Of a DNA stretch of 64,000 bases, positions 53,163-61,460 are shown piece by piece. The notes below the pieces were generated by a model, which ran no database searches, had not been told where the DNA came from, and worked only from the letters and a program-made list of their open reading frames with translations. The translations under genes were made by a program, and so were the position numbers. The stretch's first letter is position 1. Each line of letters begins with the position of its first letter. This DNA comes from Streptomyces cadmiisoli (GTDB taxonomy: Bacteria > Actinomycetota > Actinomycetes > Streptomycetales > Streptomycetaceae), in contig NZ_CP030073.1 in NCBI RefSeq assembly GCF_003261055.1, forward strand, positions 744,001 to 808,000. The letters run 5' to 3'.

Positions 53163-53450
53163 GGTTCCTCGGCTCGGAGTGTCTGCCGGAGGGTGCCGCG
53201 TGGCCGGGCTCCGGGCCGGGCCCCTTTCGGCGTGGCGCCCGTACGGGTGTGTGGGGCAGGGCCTGAACGGCCGGTGCGGCGACCCAGGTCGGCGAGCGAG
53301 TCCTGGCCCGTCGGCAGGCCTTCCGTCGAGTCGACGGAGCCGGTCTCGCAACATGCATCCCGGATGGCCGTGATGGAAGCCGGTGACGCAATGGCTGTGC
53401 CGTGAGTTGAGCAAGTGGAGGTGGCGCACCTTGAGAACTCATTCCCCGGA

Positions 53451-54080
53451 TCACGGCCACGGTCGCCTGTGTCTCCACGGTCCGCACCTTCCCATCGGCT
53501 GCAGCGACGTCTTGGCGGTCGTGGTCCGGATCCGTGGACGTGCCCTCTGATCGCGGGACCGTTGCTCACCTTGGGCGTTCATGACCGTTTCAACAGCCCC
53601 GCCGCTCCTGCGCAGCGTCCGCAGACGCGCCGCCTCTTCCATCAAGCGGCTTGCGGTCGACGTGCCGAGTGGGTCACTCGCGGCGGCCATCAGCCAAGCG
53701 GCAGACTCAGGAGTCGTCTCCGGCGGGACCACCAGAAGGTTCCAACGGCCCATGCGGTACGAGAACAACAGCAGCTCGTGCGGGTCCTGCTCGGCCAGGA
53801 ACCACCCAACGGTCACGACGTGCCCGGCGACGGGCACCTTGCGCGGAACGACCGGCCAATGGGTCGGATTCACCGTGACCCGGGTGATCCGCCCGCGCAG
53901 GGGATCCAGTGCCGCGGTCAGGGAGGGGAGTTCCGCCCCGAGATCACGGGAGCGCGGCCACCACGCGCCGTCCAACACAGGCGGTACGGAACTTGCCGGA
54001 GCCAGCAGCAGACGCACCGAGAACGAGAAGAACCAGTAATCGGCGTCGGCCTTCGACGGGTGGGAGATGGGCCCAGTCAT
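53451..54080 (-). CDS. DUF5994 family protein (copy 1)
   Basis: 209 residues. The DUF5994 core has VLDGAWWPRSRDL, the segment RITRVTVNPTHWPVVPRKV, then LLLFSYRMGRWNLLVVPPET and AAWLMAAAS. The family is actinobacterial and uncharacterised; conserved Trp, Arg and Asp of DGAWWPRS suggest a ligand pocket. It is the longest of three paralogues within 2 kb, with an extra Arg-rich C-terminus of about 50 residues that may not be conserved. It starts at ATG 54080. The 288 bases downstream to the STAS gene hold nothing recognisable. Confidence 0.75.
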   Translation of the reverse strand: MTGPISHPSKADADYWFFSFSVRLLLAPASSVPPVLDGAWWPRSRDLGAELPSLTAALDPLRGRITRVTVNPTHWPVVPRKVPVAGHVVTVGWFLAEQDPHELLLFSYRMGRWNLLVVPPETTPESAAWLMAAASDPLGTSTASRLMEEAARLRTLRRSGGAVETVMNAQGEQRSRDQRARPRIRTTTAKTSLQPMGRCGPWRHRRPWP

Positions 54081-54480
54081 GACCCGAACCTTGCCCCGGG
54101 CCAGCCGCGACCGGCCCGTCGTATTCGATCGCCGAAAACGACACAAGCCCGGAAGCCGGTGCGCGAAGTATCCTCGGTGATTTCAGGGTACTCCTCGGAC
54201 AGTCTCGACGTGGCCCGTCGGCCGCCGCCGTTCGACCCGGCCCAGCCGAGGACCTCCAGCACGGCAAAATCCGCATGTCCTGGCCGGAGACCAGTTCCTC
54301 GAAGGTCACCTGCAGGGGATGGGACCGGAGTCCCCGGAACCGTCCGCTCGGCTCTTTCGGGGAGTAGCGTGAGCATATCGGGAGCATTTCGCGCACCGAC
54401 TCCGACGCCGGTGTCGTTCCCGGTTTGGGACGACACCGGCCGGCTACGCTCGCGCAGTGGGCCGGAGACAGGTTTGCACG
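54081..54480. other. Divergent region between DUF5994 genes
   Basis: 400 bases between two divergent DUF5994 genes. A GTAT-14-GGGTAC at 54168-54191 formally fits a sigma-B promoter for the plus strand but lies about 290 bases from the next start. No gene was recognised. Confidence 0.45.
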
Positions 54481-55044
54481 ATGCTCGCGACCACTTCTCA
54501 GCCCGCAGTGCGGGCTGTCCCCTTCAGGGCCCCTACCGCGCGCCTCGCGCTCAAATCCGAGAGCCCTTCCGCAGGCCGCGCCGGGCTGGACGGCGCCTGG
54601 TGGCCTCGTTCACGTGACCTGCAGAGCGAGCTCTGCGACCTGGCGGACGTGCTGGATCCGCTGTGGGGGCGGATCACCCGTATCGCCGTCAACCCCCGCT
54701 TCTGGCCGCTGCTCCTGCCGAGGATCTTCGTCAACGGCCATGTGGTGAACGTCGGTTCATTTACCTCGAAGCTGGATCCGCACAAGATTCTCTTGCTCTC
54801 CTACACCGCGGGCCGCTGGGACCTTTTGGTGATCCCCCCGGAGACCGGCGCCACCACGGCCGCCCGGCTGATGGCCGCGGCAAGTGCGGACACCGGCCCG
54901 GCGATGACCGCGACCGCGCTCCTGCGGGCGGAGAAGGCCCGCCAGGCGCGCCTGGTGCACCGCTTCGACGCACTTCACCGGCAACGGATCGCCGCCGCGG
55001 CGGGGCAGAGCGTGGCGGGTCCCGTCGCGTCCCCTCACGCGTGA
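54481..55044 (+). CDS. DUF5994 family protein (copy 2)
   Basis: 187 residues with LDGAWWPRSRDLQSELCDL, RITRIAVNPRFWPLLLPRI, ILLLSYTAGRWDLLVIPPET and AARLMAAAS, closely parallel to copy 1. A charged C-terminal helix follows (LLRAEKARQARLVHRFD). The ATG at 54481 has GGAGACAGG about nine bases upstream; GTG 54457 is in phase but less likely. Its end overlaps copy 3, which is convergent, by 10 bases. Confidence 0.8.
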   Translation: MLATTSQPAVRAVPFRAPTARLALKSESPSAGRAGLDGAWWPRSRDLQSELCDLADVLDPLWGRITRIAVNPRFWPLLLPRIFVNGHVVNVGSFTSKLDPHKILLLSYTAGRWDLLVIPPETGATTAARLMAAASADTGPAMTATALLRAEKARQARLVHRFDALHRQRIAAAAGQSVAGPVASPHA

Positions 55045-55433
55045 TCGCCCGCGGCGGCCGCCATGAGCGGTTCCGCGACCTCCTCGGTCGTGTCCGGAGG
55101 CACGACCACCAGGTCCCAGCGTCCGCGGCCGGCGGCGAGCAGCACAACTGTGTGCGGAGCGGACGCCGTGAGGGTCCTGTGCAGTCGTACGACCTGATTG
55201 AAGAGGAGCATCCGGCCGGGCAACGCGGACCACGCCGCGCCGTTGACGGTGACACTGGTGATGTGGCCCCACGTACGCGGCAACCCGGCAAGGAGCGACG
55301 GGAGTTCCTCGAGCAGGTCGTACGACCGAGGCCACCACGCCCCGTCGATGGGCCGGGGCAGGCCGCCGTGGGGCGCCAGGCGCAGGCGGAGGAGGGGGTG
55401 GGACGGCAGTGGGGGCTGCGTTGCGGTTGTCAT
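55035..55433 (-). CDS. DUF5994 family protein (copy 3)
   Basis: 132 residues, essentially the bare domain: IDGAWWPRSYDLLEELPSLL, HITSVTVNGAAWSALPGRML, GRWDLVVVPPDTTEEVAEPL. It is the minimal copy and defines the domain at about 120 residues. Convergent and overlapping with copy 2, so the two transcripts are antisense to each other at their 3' ends. Confidence 0.8.
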   Translation of the reverse strand: MTTATQPPLPSHPLLRLRLAPHGGLPRPIDGAWWPRSYDLLEELPSLLAGLPRTWGHITSVTVNGAAWSALPGRMLLFNQVVRLHRTLTASAPHTVVLLAAGRGRWDLVVVPPDTTEEVAEPLMAAAAGDHA

Positions 55434-55481
55434 GAAAGCTCCTGTCGACTGCTGTGCAGCGGAGGAAGTGAGTGTTCGGTG

Positions 55482-55691
55482 TCAGGGCTGACGGCGCCAC
55501 CGGTTGGTGGCCTGGTCGTGACGCCGGGTTCGGAACGGGCGCTCACCGGGCATGCGGCAGCGAGGCTTCACGCTCCGGCCGACGTGGTGAAGCAGCGCGA
55601 TGCGTACAAGTCCCGCGACGAACAGGACGGTTACGCCGTACACCCACATACCGCCGATGCCCCGGACCGTTGCGAACGGCAGGGCGGGCAT
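55482..55691 (-). CDS. Possible small membrane protein
   Basis: 69-residue frame with one hydrophobic helix (MWVYGVTVLFVAGLVRIALL) and a basic C-tail (RTRRHDQATNRWRRQP). The start is uncertain (ATG 55691, or GTG 55721) and no good ribosome site was found. It lies 48 bases from the DUF5994 copy 3 start on the same strand. It may be real, but codon evidence is limited. Confidence 0.35.
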   Translation of the reverse strand: MPALPFATVRGIGGMWVYGVTVLFVAGLVRIALLHHVGRSVKPRCRMPGERPFRTRRHDQATNRWRRQP

Positions 55692-56120
55692 GAGGACGCA
55701 CAGCGGAGGGACGGCGCGCACCCTGGCACGGACGTCGCCGTCGACGCTCCGGAGAGGAGCCTGACGATCTGATTGCCGTGGGAGTGTTCGGGCTGAATGA
55801 CACAGAGGTCTCCGTGGCCTGGATGCGGATGACGCGACCGAGGTCACGGGCTGACCGTGCGAGGGCGGATGGCGTGCTGTGGCAGGTGCGTGGTCCGGTG
55901 GACTCCGGAGCACGAGACGACCATCCGGTGTCGGGCCGATTCCGGCATAGGAAAGATCCTCGTTTTCTCCACCTTACTCCCGTCCGGATGCCTGGCGCCG
56001 CTGTTCGTAAGCGGCGCCGCGTTCATGCAGGACGGCATCGGACGTTGCTCACGGCACTGACAGGGGCCCTGAGGAGACCCCTGGTAGCGGGCACCTGCTC
56101 GGGGCCGTGGCCGGAGTAGA
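55692..56120. other. Intergenic region, no gene seen
   Basis: 429 bases upstream of the small winged-helix-like gene. A pyrimidine-rich A/T patch at 55955-55985 is the likeliest promoter area. No repeat or RNA gene was recognised. Confidence 0.45.
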
Positions 56121-56468
56121 GTGAACACCGAGAGTCAGTCCTTCGCACCCCGGCGTCCAACGCTGTCTGCGGGGTCCGCACGAGTGGCGGCGACCATGGC
56201 AACACTGCACCAGCGGAAGAACTACCGCGAAGCAATCATGAAATCCCTGTACAAGGGCATGGAAGGCAGTGGTGTCCCTGACACCCCCGGGGCCAGGCTG
56301 CGTGACGATCTGGCGATTCCCGAGCAGGACCTCGCCGCGGCCTGCACCTATCTCGTGGAAGAAGGGCTCGTCACGGTGCGCTGGGCTCACGGAGACACAC
56401 CCGCCACGGTCACGCTGACTCATCAGGGGATCCGTGTCATGGAAGCCGAAGAGGAGGATCACGGCTGA
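56121..56468 (+). CDS. Small winged-helix-like hypothetical protein
   Basis: 115 residues. The part from MATLHQRKNYREAIMKSLY onward has the helix-helix-helix-strand-strand pattern of a MarR-like winged helix (LAAACTYLVEEGLVTVRW, then TVTLTHQGIRVMEAE), a compact form common in actinobacteria. The GTG at 56121 has CGGAG five bases upstream and is taken as start; ATG 56196 is an alternative that removes a disordered N-terminus. Ends 36 bases before the phosphatase gene, probably co-transcribed with it. Confidence 0.65.
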   Translation: MNTESQSFAPRRPTLSAGSARVAATMATLHQRKNYREAIMKSLYKGMEGSGVPDTPGARLRDDLAIPEQDLAAACTYLVEEGLVTVRWAHGDTPATVTLTHQGIRVMEAEEEDHG

Positions 56469-56504
56469 CCGGGCGGTGCCCTGCAATGAGTGGAGGGCGG
56501 CGTG

Positions 56505-58253
56505 GTGAAGGATGTGCCCGGCGCGCGGGATGCGGGATGGTCGTGGACGGCCGAGCCGGGCTTTTGGCAGCAGGTCGTCGAGCAGCTGACCACGGCCCTG
56601 ATGGTCGTGGATCCGGCCGGACGCATCCTCGCCGTCAACCCGACCGCCGAACGGCTGCTGCGCCGTGACGCGGCCGCGATGCGCGGAAAGGACGCACACG
56701 ATCTGCTGCACCGGGATGCGGGCGGTGGCACGCTCCGCCAGGAGCAGTGCCCGCTGCTCCGGGCCTTGGCCGAGGGGGTCGCCGCGCAGGGGGAAGGCGA
56801 CAGTTTTCTACGCGGTGACCATCGCCTGGTCATGATCTCCTGGTCCGCTTCACCGCTGGCGGACGAGGGCTCCTTCAAGGGCATGGCCGTGCTGTTCACC
56901 GACATCACGGGCGACCACGGCGCGCATCGGGAACGTGCGGCCCGTACGAGGGCTCTGGAGGACCTCACCGAGCGGCTCACGCTGGTCGCGGAGATCACCG
57001 ACGTGCTCGGCCAGACCCTGGAAACCGACGAGGCCCTGGCACGGCTGGGGCGCCTGCTCGTTCCGCGCCTCGCCGACTGGGCGGCGGTGGACCTCCGAAC
57101 CAGTTCCGAGCAGGTCAACCGGGTCGCGGTCACCAGTATCGCGGGCCGGGACCCCGCGCTGGAGGGCCGCTGCGAACGCCTTCCCGGGGCTGAGGCGGCA
57201 GATCGGTCGCCTCTTGTCCAGGTGCTACACGGCGGCGATCCTGTGCTGCAAACCGAGGTACGGACGGCCGGACCAGCCGACTCTCCCCTGGCAGCCGTCC
57301 ACAGCGACTTCCTGCGGACGGTGGGCGCGACGTCGGCCATGACGGTGCCGCTGGGTTCCAGACGGCAGATCACCGGCGCCCTGTCCGTGGTGCGTACCGA
57401 CCCGGCGCACCCCTTCGACACCGACGACCTGGAGGTGGTGAGCGACATCGGCCGACGAGTCGGCCTGGTCATCGACAACGCACGCCGCTTCGGCCGCCAG
57501 CGCGCCGTCGCCGAGGCCATGCAGCGGAATCTGCTCGCCCCACTCCCCCAGCCCGGCCGCCTGCGGCTGGCCGCCCGCTACCAGCCCGCCCCGGCCGGCT
57601 CCCAGGTCGGCGGCGACTGGTACGACGCGTTCGTGTTGAAGGACGGTACGCTCGCGCTGGTGATCGGCGACGTGGTCGGCCACGACCTGACCGCGGCGGC
57701 CGGCATGGCCCAACTGCACGGCATCCTGCGCTCACTGGCCTGGGACCACACGGGACCGCCCGGCTCCGTCATCGACCGGCTCGACGACGCCATGCCCGCC
57801 ATCACCACCGTCCCCATGGCCACCCTCGTCCTCGCCCGGGTCGAAGGTCACCCGAACATCGGCCCGTGGACTGTGCGATGGACCAGCGCCGGACATCCGC
57901 CGCCTCTCCTGCTGACACCCGGCGGGCACGCGCAGTATCTCGAAGCCGGCCAGGGACTCGTCCTCGGCGCTCCCGTGGACAGCAGCACCAGCCGACCGAA
58001 CGGCATACGGTCCCTGCGGCCGGGTTCCACCCTGCTGCTCTACACCGACGGCCTGATCGAGATCCCCGGGAGCGACCTGGACACCGGCTTGGGCCGCCTG
58101 CGCCGCCACGCCCTCGCGCTCGCCCAGGCACCGCTGGACACACTGTGCGACCAACTGCTCGCCCGTATGCCGCCCGGCAGTGCCGACGACGTGGCCCTCC
58201 TCGCTCTGCGCCTTCCTTCCGACACCATGACAGAGGACGGGATGGTGCGCTGA
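56505..58253 (+). CDS. PAS-GAF-PP2C (SpoIIE-type) protein phosphatase
   Basis: 582-residue sensor phosphatase. PAS domain about 20-125 (VVDPAGRILAVNPTAERLL, AVLFTDIT); GAF about 150-320 (VSDIGRRVGLVIDNARRF); SpoIIE domain about 330-575 with VGGDWYDAF, IGDVVGHDLTAAAGMAQLH, SAGHPPPLLL, LLLYTDGLIEIPG and DDVALLALR. All acidic metal ligands are intact. It should dephosphorylate an anti-anti-sigma protein in response to a small molecule or redox cue. GTG 56505 is preferred for GGAGGG seven bases upstream; GTG 56502 and 56490 are possible. It has the same architecture as the decayed gene at 1448. Confidence 0.88.
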   Translation: MKDVPGARDAGWSWTAEPGFWQQVVEQLTTALMVVDPAGRILAVNPTAERLLRRDAAAMRGKDAHDLLHRDAGGGTLRQEQCPLLRALAEGVAAQGEGDSFLRGDHRLVMISWSASPLADEGSFKGMAVLFTDITGDHGAHRERAARTRALEDLTERLTLVAEITDVLGQTLETDEALARLGRLLVPRLADWAAVDLRTSSEQVNRVAVTSIAGRDPALEGRCERLPGAEAADRSPLVQVLHGGDPVLQTEVRTAGPADSPLAAVHSDFLRTVGATSAMTVPLGSRRQITGALSVVRTDPAHPFDTDDLEVVSDIGRRVGLVIDNARRFGRQRAVAEAMQRNLLAPLPQPGRLRLAARYQPAPAGSQVGGDWYDAFVLKDGTLALVIGDVVGHDLTAAAGMAQLHGILRSLAWDHTGPPGSVIDRLDDAMPAITTVPMATLVLARVEGHPNIGPWTVRWTSAGHPPPLLLTPGGHAQYLEAGQGLVLGAPVDSSTSRPNGIRSLRPGSTLLLYTDGLIEIPGSDLDTGLGRLRRHALALAQAPLDTLCDQLLARMPPGSADDVALLALRLPSDTMTEDGMVR

Positions 58254-58533
58254 ACCTCCAGGACGCCGGGGGGGTGATGCCGTGGTCGGCGAGGACAGTC
58301 CACGAGCGCCGGGCGTCCTGGGCACGCCCGAACTGCTCAGCACTGGCGCGGCCCATGCGTGCACGCATCTCCGACAGGCCGATGTCGAACCGCCGTTGAC
58401 ATACCTGTGGCCGTCGATGGCCGCCACGCACCGCCGATCGGCGCGACCGGCCGGAGCAGTGTGTACACACCCGGTCCGTGCGAATGGCTGCTCCGATGAC
58501 GGCACGTCATTTCACGGCCTCAGCACCCGCCCC

Positions 58534-58689
58534 CTACCAGTAGTGCCGTCGCCCGGCGACGGCGTGACCCATCGCGCCGAGGGCCCACAGGACCACTCCC
58601 ACGGCTACGAGGATGATTCCTATGGTCCACAGGATGGACAGCCCGGCGACGAGGCCGATGACGAGCAGAATGACACCCAAGACGATCAT
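58534..58689 (-). CDS. Small DUF6131-like membrane protein
   Basis: 51 residues, almost wholly two membrane helices: MIVLGVILLVIGLVAGLSIL and WTIGIILVAVGVVLWALG, with a short tail GRRHYW. AAGGAG five bases before the ATG is an excellent ribosome site. Such mini-membrane proteins accompany actinobacterial Asp23/AmaP clusters. It is the last gene of the minus-strand envelope run. Confidence 0.8.
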   Translation of the reverse strand: MIVLGVILLVIGLVAGLSILWTIGIILVAVGVVLWALGAMGHAVAGRRHYW

Positions 58690-58773
58690 GATGTCTCCTT
58701 ATGAGGAGTGGAATCTGTGCCCCTTCGAGGTACGAGAGACCGCGAGGGACCGGCACGGGAACGGTCGTCCTCC

Positions 58774-59382
58774 TCACTCCGCCCGGTGCGGTTTGTGGCG
58801 AGCGACTTCCAGACGGACCTCCGTGGGTATGGGCCCGGACCCGGTCGACCGACCGGCGGTGCGGAGCGGACCTTCACGGAGGGCTTCGAGGGCGGCGTCG
58901 GGTTCCGTCTGCGGGCTGAGGACGAGCCGGACGCGGGTCAGGGGACGGGCTGGCCGGCCCGTGATGCGTACGGCCGCGTCCTCGATCCCCGGCAGGGCAC
59001 CCGCTTCTGCGGCGATCGCGTCGCTGAGCACGCGGTCGCGCAGCTCGACACCGTCCTGCGGGGGTGTATTGCCGACCGGCAGGGCGCCGGGACGGCGTTG
59101 GCGCAGTTGGGCGAGCAGCCACCACAGGGCCAGCAGGGCGACGAGAACGAGGGCGGCGATGACCGCGGGCCACCACCACCAGCCCTGACTGCTCCAGCGG
59201 GCCCGGTCGGCGGAGCCGAGCAGGACGTCGTCCGGAGTGGTCAGGGGCCAGCCGACCGGTGGGACCACACCGTGCCGCCGGTAGATGTCGAGCCCGGCGA
59301 AGAGGATCAGCAGACCGCCGCCGAGCAGAACCAGCCCGGCGAGGGCCAGCAGACTGCGGTTGAGTACGGGGCGCGGCGTCAT
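58774..59382 (-). CDS. AmaP-like alkaline-shock membrane anchor protein
   Basis: 202 residues. Two membrane helices (about 12-30 and 72-93: WPAVIAALVLVALLALWWLL) flank a loop of about 40 residues; a cytoplasmic C-terminal domain of about 100 residues follows (VLSDAIAAEAGALPGIEDAA). This layout matches AmaP, the membrane anchor of Asp23 in Firmicutes and its actinobacterial relatives. It would tether the Asp23 proteins encoded upstream to the membrane. The ATG is at 59382, 29 bases after the DUF6286 gene. Confidence 0.75.
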   Translation of the reverse strand: MTPRPVLNRSLLALAGLVLLGGGLLILFAGLDIYRRHGVVPPVGWPLTTPDDVLLGSADRARWSSQGWWWWPAVIAALVLVALLALWWLLAQLRQRRPGALPVGNTPPQDGVELRDRVLSDAIAAEAGALPGIEDAAVRITGRPARPLTRVRLVLSPQTEPDAALEALREGPLRTAGRSTGSGPIPTEVRLEVARHKPHRAE

Positions 59383-59411
59383 GGTGCGGACTCCGGTCTG
59401 GATGCGGTCGG

Positions 59412-60116
59412 TCAGTCGGTGCGTCGCCGCACCCGTACGCCGATGCGGGGAGGGTGGGCGAGGGCGAGTCGGTCGGACTCGTCGTCCAGGACGGCGGTGA
59501 GGTCGTCCCTCACTTGCTGAAGGTCACGGAAGCGGACGTCCGCGCGGGCTTTCACTCTATGGCGGCGCACCCGGATCCGAGCCCTGCTGACCCCGGGTAC
59601 CCGCATAGCGGCGTCACGCAACAAATCAGCGGCGCCGTCACGATTCAGGAAGGCCCGCAGCCGGGGGCCGTCGGCGCGGGACCGCAGGGGCAGCCAGTGG
59701 CGCAGGCCGGGGGTGAGAGCCAGGACGACCAACCAGACGCCGACGACGGCGGCCACGCCGGCTCCCACGAGCATCCATACGTCGTCCACGGGACGGGTGG
59801 CCAGGGCGTCGGCCAGGTGCCGTCGCCATGCCGCCGCGGGGCGTCCGGCCCGTACGGCGATGACGTCGACCAGTGCCCCGACGGCCAGCACGAGGATCAC
59901 CGCGGCGACCAGTGCGGCCGGGATGCGGCGCACGGACCACGGGCGGTGGGCCCGGTGCCGTCCGTCGTGCTCCTCGGCCGTCAGGTTCGGCGGAGGCGCG
60001 TCGTGTTCGGGCGGACCCTGCTCCGCCGGGTCTCTGGGCTCCTTCGTCAGCGGCACGGTGGCACCGTTCGCGGACGGCGCGGGGCTGCGGTCGGGAGAGT
60101 CCGGGTCGGAGTTCAT
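59412..60116 (-). CDS. DUF6286 membrane protein
   Basis: 234 residues. A Pro/Asp/Glu-rich cytoplasmic tail of about 65 residues, two membrane helices (about 71-92 and 115-137: IPAALVAAVILVLAVGALVD and VWMLVGAGVAAVVGVWLVVL), then an AmaP-like C-terminal domain (LLRDAAMRVPGVSRARIRVR). It is a second membrane partner for Asp23-type proteins in the same operon. The ATG at 60116 has AAGGAGG seven bases upstream; the upstream open frame is rejected. Confidence 0.75.
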   Translation of the reverse strand: MNSDPDSPDRSPAPSANGATVPLTKEPRDPAEQGPPEHDAPPPNLTAEEHDGRHRAHRPWSVRRIPAALVAAVILVLAVGALVDVIAVRAGRPAAAWRRHLADALATRPVDDVWMLVGAGVAAVVGVWLVVLALTPGLRHWLPLRSRADGPRLRAFLNRDGAADLLRDAAMRVPGVSRARIRVRRHRVKARADVRFRDLQQVRDDLTAVLDDESDRLALAHPPRIGVRVRRRTD

Positions 60117-60169
60117 GTCCGGTCCTCCTTGCGGCGTCGTGTGGCCGGCGGCATGGGCAGGGTCGCGGC

Positions 60170-60580
60170 TCACAGGACCCGCCCGCGGCGGGCTGCGGTG
60201 GCCACCAGCCGCCGGATGGTGAGGGTCACCTCTCCCACGTCCAGCCCGGTCAGTTGACCCACCCGCTCGGCCACGTCGCGCCGGATCCGCTCGCAGACCT
60301 GAGGGATGTCGGTGGGGTAGGGCATGTCCATGGTCAGGTGCAGGCGCACCGATCCGGTGCGAACGGCCGCGGAGGCGCCGGGTGCCTTCGGTCCTCCCCC
60401 ACCGGGAGGCAGGGCGGCACACCGCGACTGGGCCGTGCGTGCGGCCTGGGCAGCGATGCGGGCGACCACCTTTTCCGGGATGACGGTGGCGCCTCGCTCT
60501 GCCGGGGGCGGCAGGCCGACCGGCCGCGACAGTGGGCTGGACTCCTCATCGCGGGTCGGTGAAGCGGGCCGGGTCGTCAC
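60170..60580 (-). CDS. Asp23/Gls24-like protein
   Basis: 136 residues. The Asp23 pattern VIPEKVVARIAAQAARTA (about 32-49) is followed by SVRLHLTMDMPYPTDIPQVC and LTGLDVGEVTLTIRRLV. A Ser/Pro-rich N-tail precedes it. It is less canonical than the protein at 60826. The GTG start at 60580 overlaps the stop of the small membrane gene (GTGA) and has GGAGG five bases upstream. Confidence 0.75.
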   Translation of the reverse strand: MTTRPASPTRDEESSPLSRPVGLPPPAERGATVIPEKVVARIAAQAARTAQSRCAALPPGGGGPKAPGASAAVRTGSVRLHLTMDMPYPTDIPQVCERIRRDVAERVGQLTGLDVGEVTLTIRRLVATAARRGRVL

Positions 60581-60744
60581 CGCTGCCTCCGTGCGTGGAG
60601 GTCGAGGTCGCCCTGTACTGCGAGGCCGACGATCAGCCCCACCGCTCCCAGGACCAGGACCAGCAGAAATGCCCAGAAGCCGCCGAAGTAGCCGGCGAAG
60701 CCGAGTGCCATACCGGCCGCGAGGCCCGTCGTTGCTGCGTTCAT
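60577..60744 (-). CDS. Small DUF2273-like membrane protein
   Basis: 55 residues with two closely spaced hydrophobic helices (TTGLAAGMALGFAGYFGGFW and FLLVLVLGAVGLIVGLAV) and a short charged tail. Size, topology and place between two Asp23 genes match the DUF2273-type subunit of alkaline-shock clusters. ATG 60744; its stop overlaps the next GTG. Confidence 0.8.
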   Translation of the reverse strand: MNAATTGLAAGMALGFAGYFGGFWAFLLVLVLGAVGLIVGLAVQGDLDLHARRQR

Positions 60745-60825
60745 CTTGCACTCACCCGTCTTACGAACGTACGTCGCCGTCCGTGTGAGGTGTTCACCCG
60801 TGCTCGCTCAGGGCGCGCCGGCTGA

Positions 60826-61311
60826 TCACCTCACGCGGCCCTCGTCCGGCTCGGCCTCTTCCTCCTCCTCGTCGGGCAGGTGCACGTCGTCGACGACGAT
60901 GTTCACCTCGACGACCTCCAGCCCGGTCATCCGTTCCACCGCGCTGATCACGTTGGTGCGTACGTCGCCGGCGACGTCGACGATGGAGACGCCGTACTCG
61001 ACGACGACATCGAGGTCCAACGCGGCCTGGCGTTCGCCCACCTCGACCTTCACTCCACGTGTGACGCCGCTGCCTCCGCCCGGGACGCGTTCGCGCATGG
61101 CGCCGAGGGCGCGGGCCATGCCGGCCCCAAGGTTGTGGATGCCCGGTACCTCGCGGGTGGCCGTGCCCGCGATCTTGGCCACCACACCGTCCGCGATGGT
61201 CGTCCTGCCCCGTGTCTCGGCCGGAGCCCCGGCCCCCGTACGGCCCTTGAGCGCGCTCACGCCCGAATCGGACCGGTTGCCCCCGCCGACGCTGGTGATG
61301 TTGTTCGTCAT
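60826..61311 (-). CDS. Asp23/Gls24 family envelope stress protein
   Basis: 161 residues. The core reads TTIADGVVAKIAGTATREVP (about 37-56), GVKVEVGERQAALDLDVVVE and VERMTGLEVVEVNIVVDDV, with an acidic tail (PDEEEEEAEPDEG). Asp23 proteins are abundant membrane-tethered factors linked to cell-envelope stress. It is the first gene of the minus-strand run and diverges from the sigma-factor operon. ATG 61311 has GAGG eight bases upstream. Confidence 0.9.
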   Translation of the reverse strand: MTNNITSVGGGNRSDSGVSALKGRTGAGAPAETRGRTTIADGVVAKIAGTATREVPGIHNLGAGMARALGAMRERVPGGGSGVTRGVKVEVGERQAALDLDVVVEYGVSIVDVAGDVRTNVISAVERMTGLEVVEVNIVVDDVHLPDEEEEEAEPDEGRVR

Positions 61312-61405
61312 GGCGGTCGCCTCGATCGCTAGGACACCTGCGTGGTGCCGTCGAAACGTTTGACATCGGGGACGCCGCACCTCTCACACCGAAATCATGT
61401 GACAT

Positions 61406-61430
61406 GCATCACATTCCCGTGCGGGGGTAC
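61406..61430 (+). promoter_or_regulatory. Sigma-B-type promoter before the sigma gene
   Basis: GCAT (61406-61409), 15 bases, GGGTAC (61425-61430) fits the Streptomyces sigma-B consensus GNNT-N14-16-GGGTAY. Transcription would begin near 61437, giving a leader of about 24 bases. This links the operon to the general stress response by inference. Confidence 0.5.
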
Positions 61431-61460
61431 ACGCTCGTTCCGAGCCCGCGCGGGAGCGTC

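Noticed and set aside
54168..54191. GTAT-N14-GGGTAC resembling a sigma-B promoter
   Set aside because: It lies about 290 bases before the nearest plus-strand start and the motif is short, so chance is likely.
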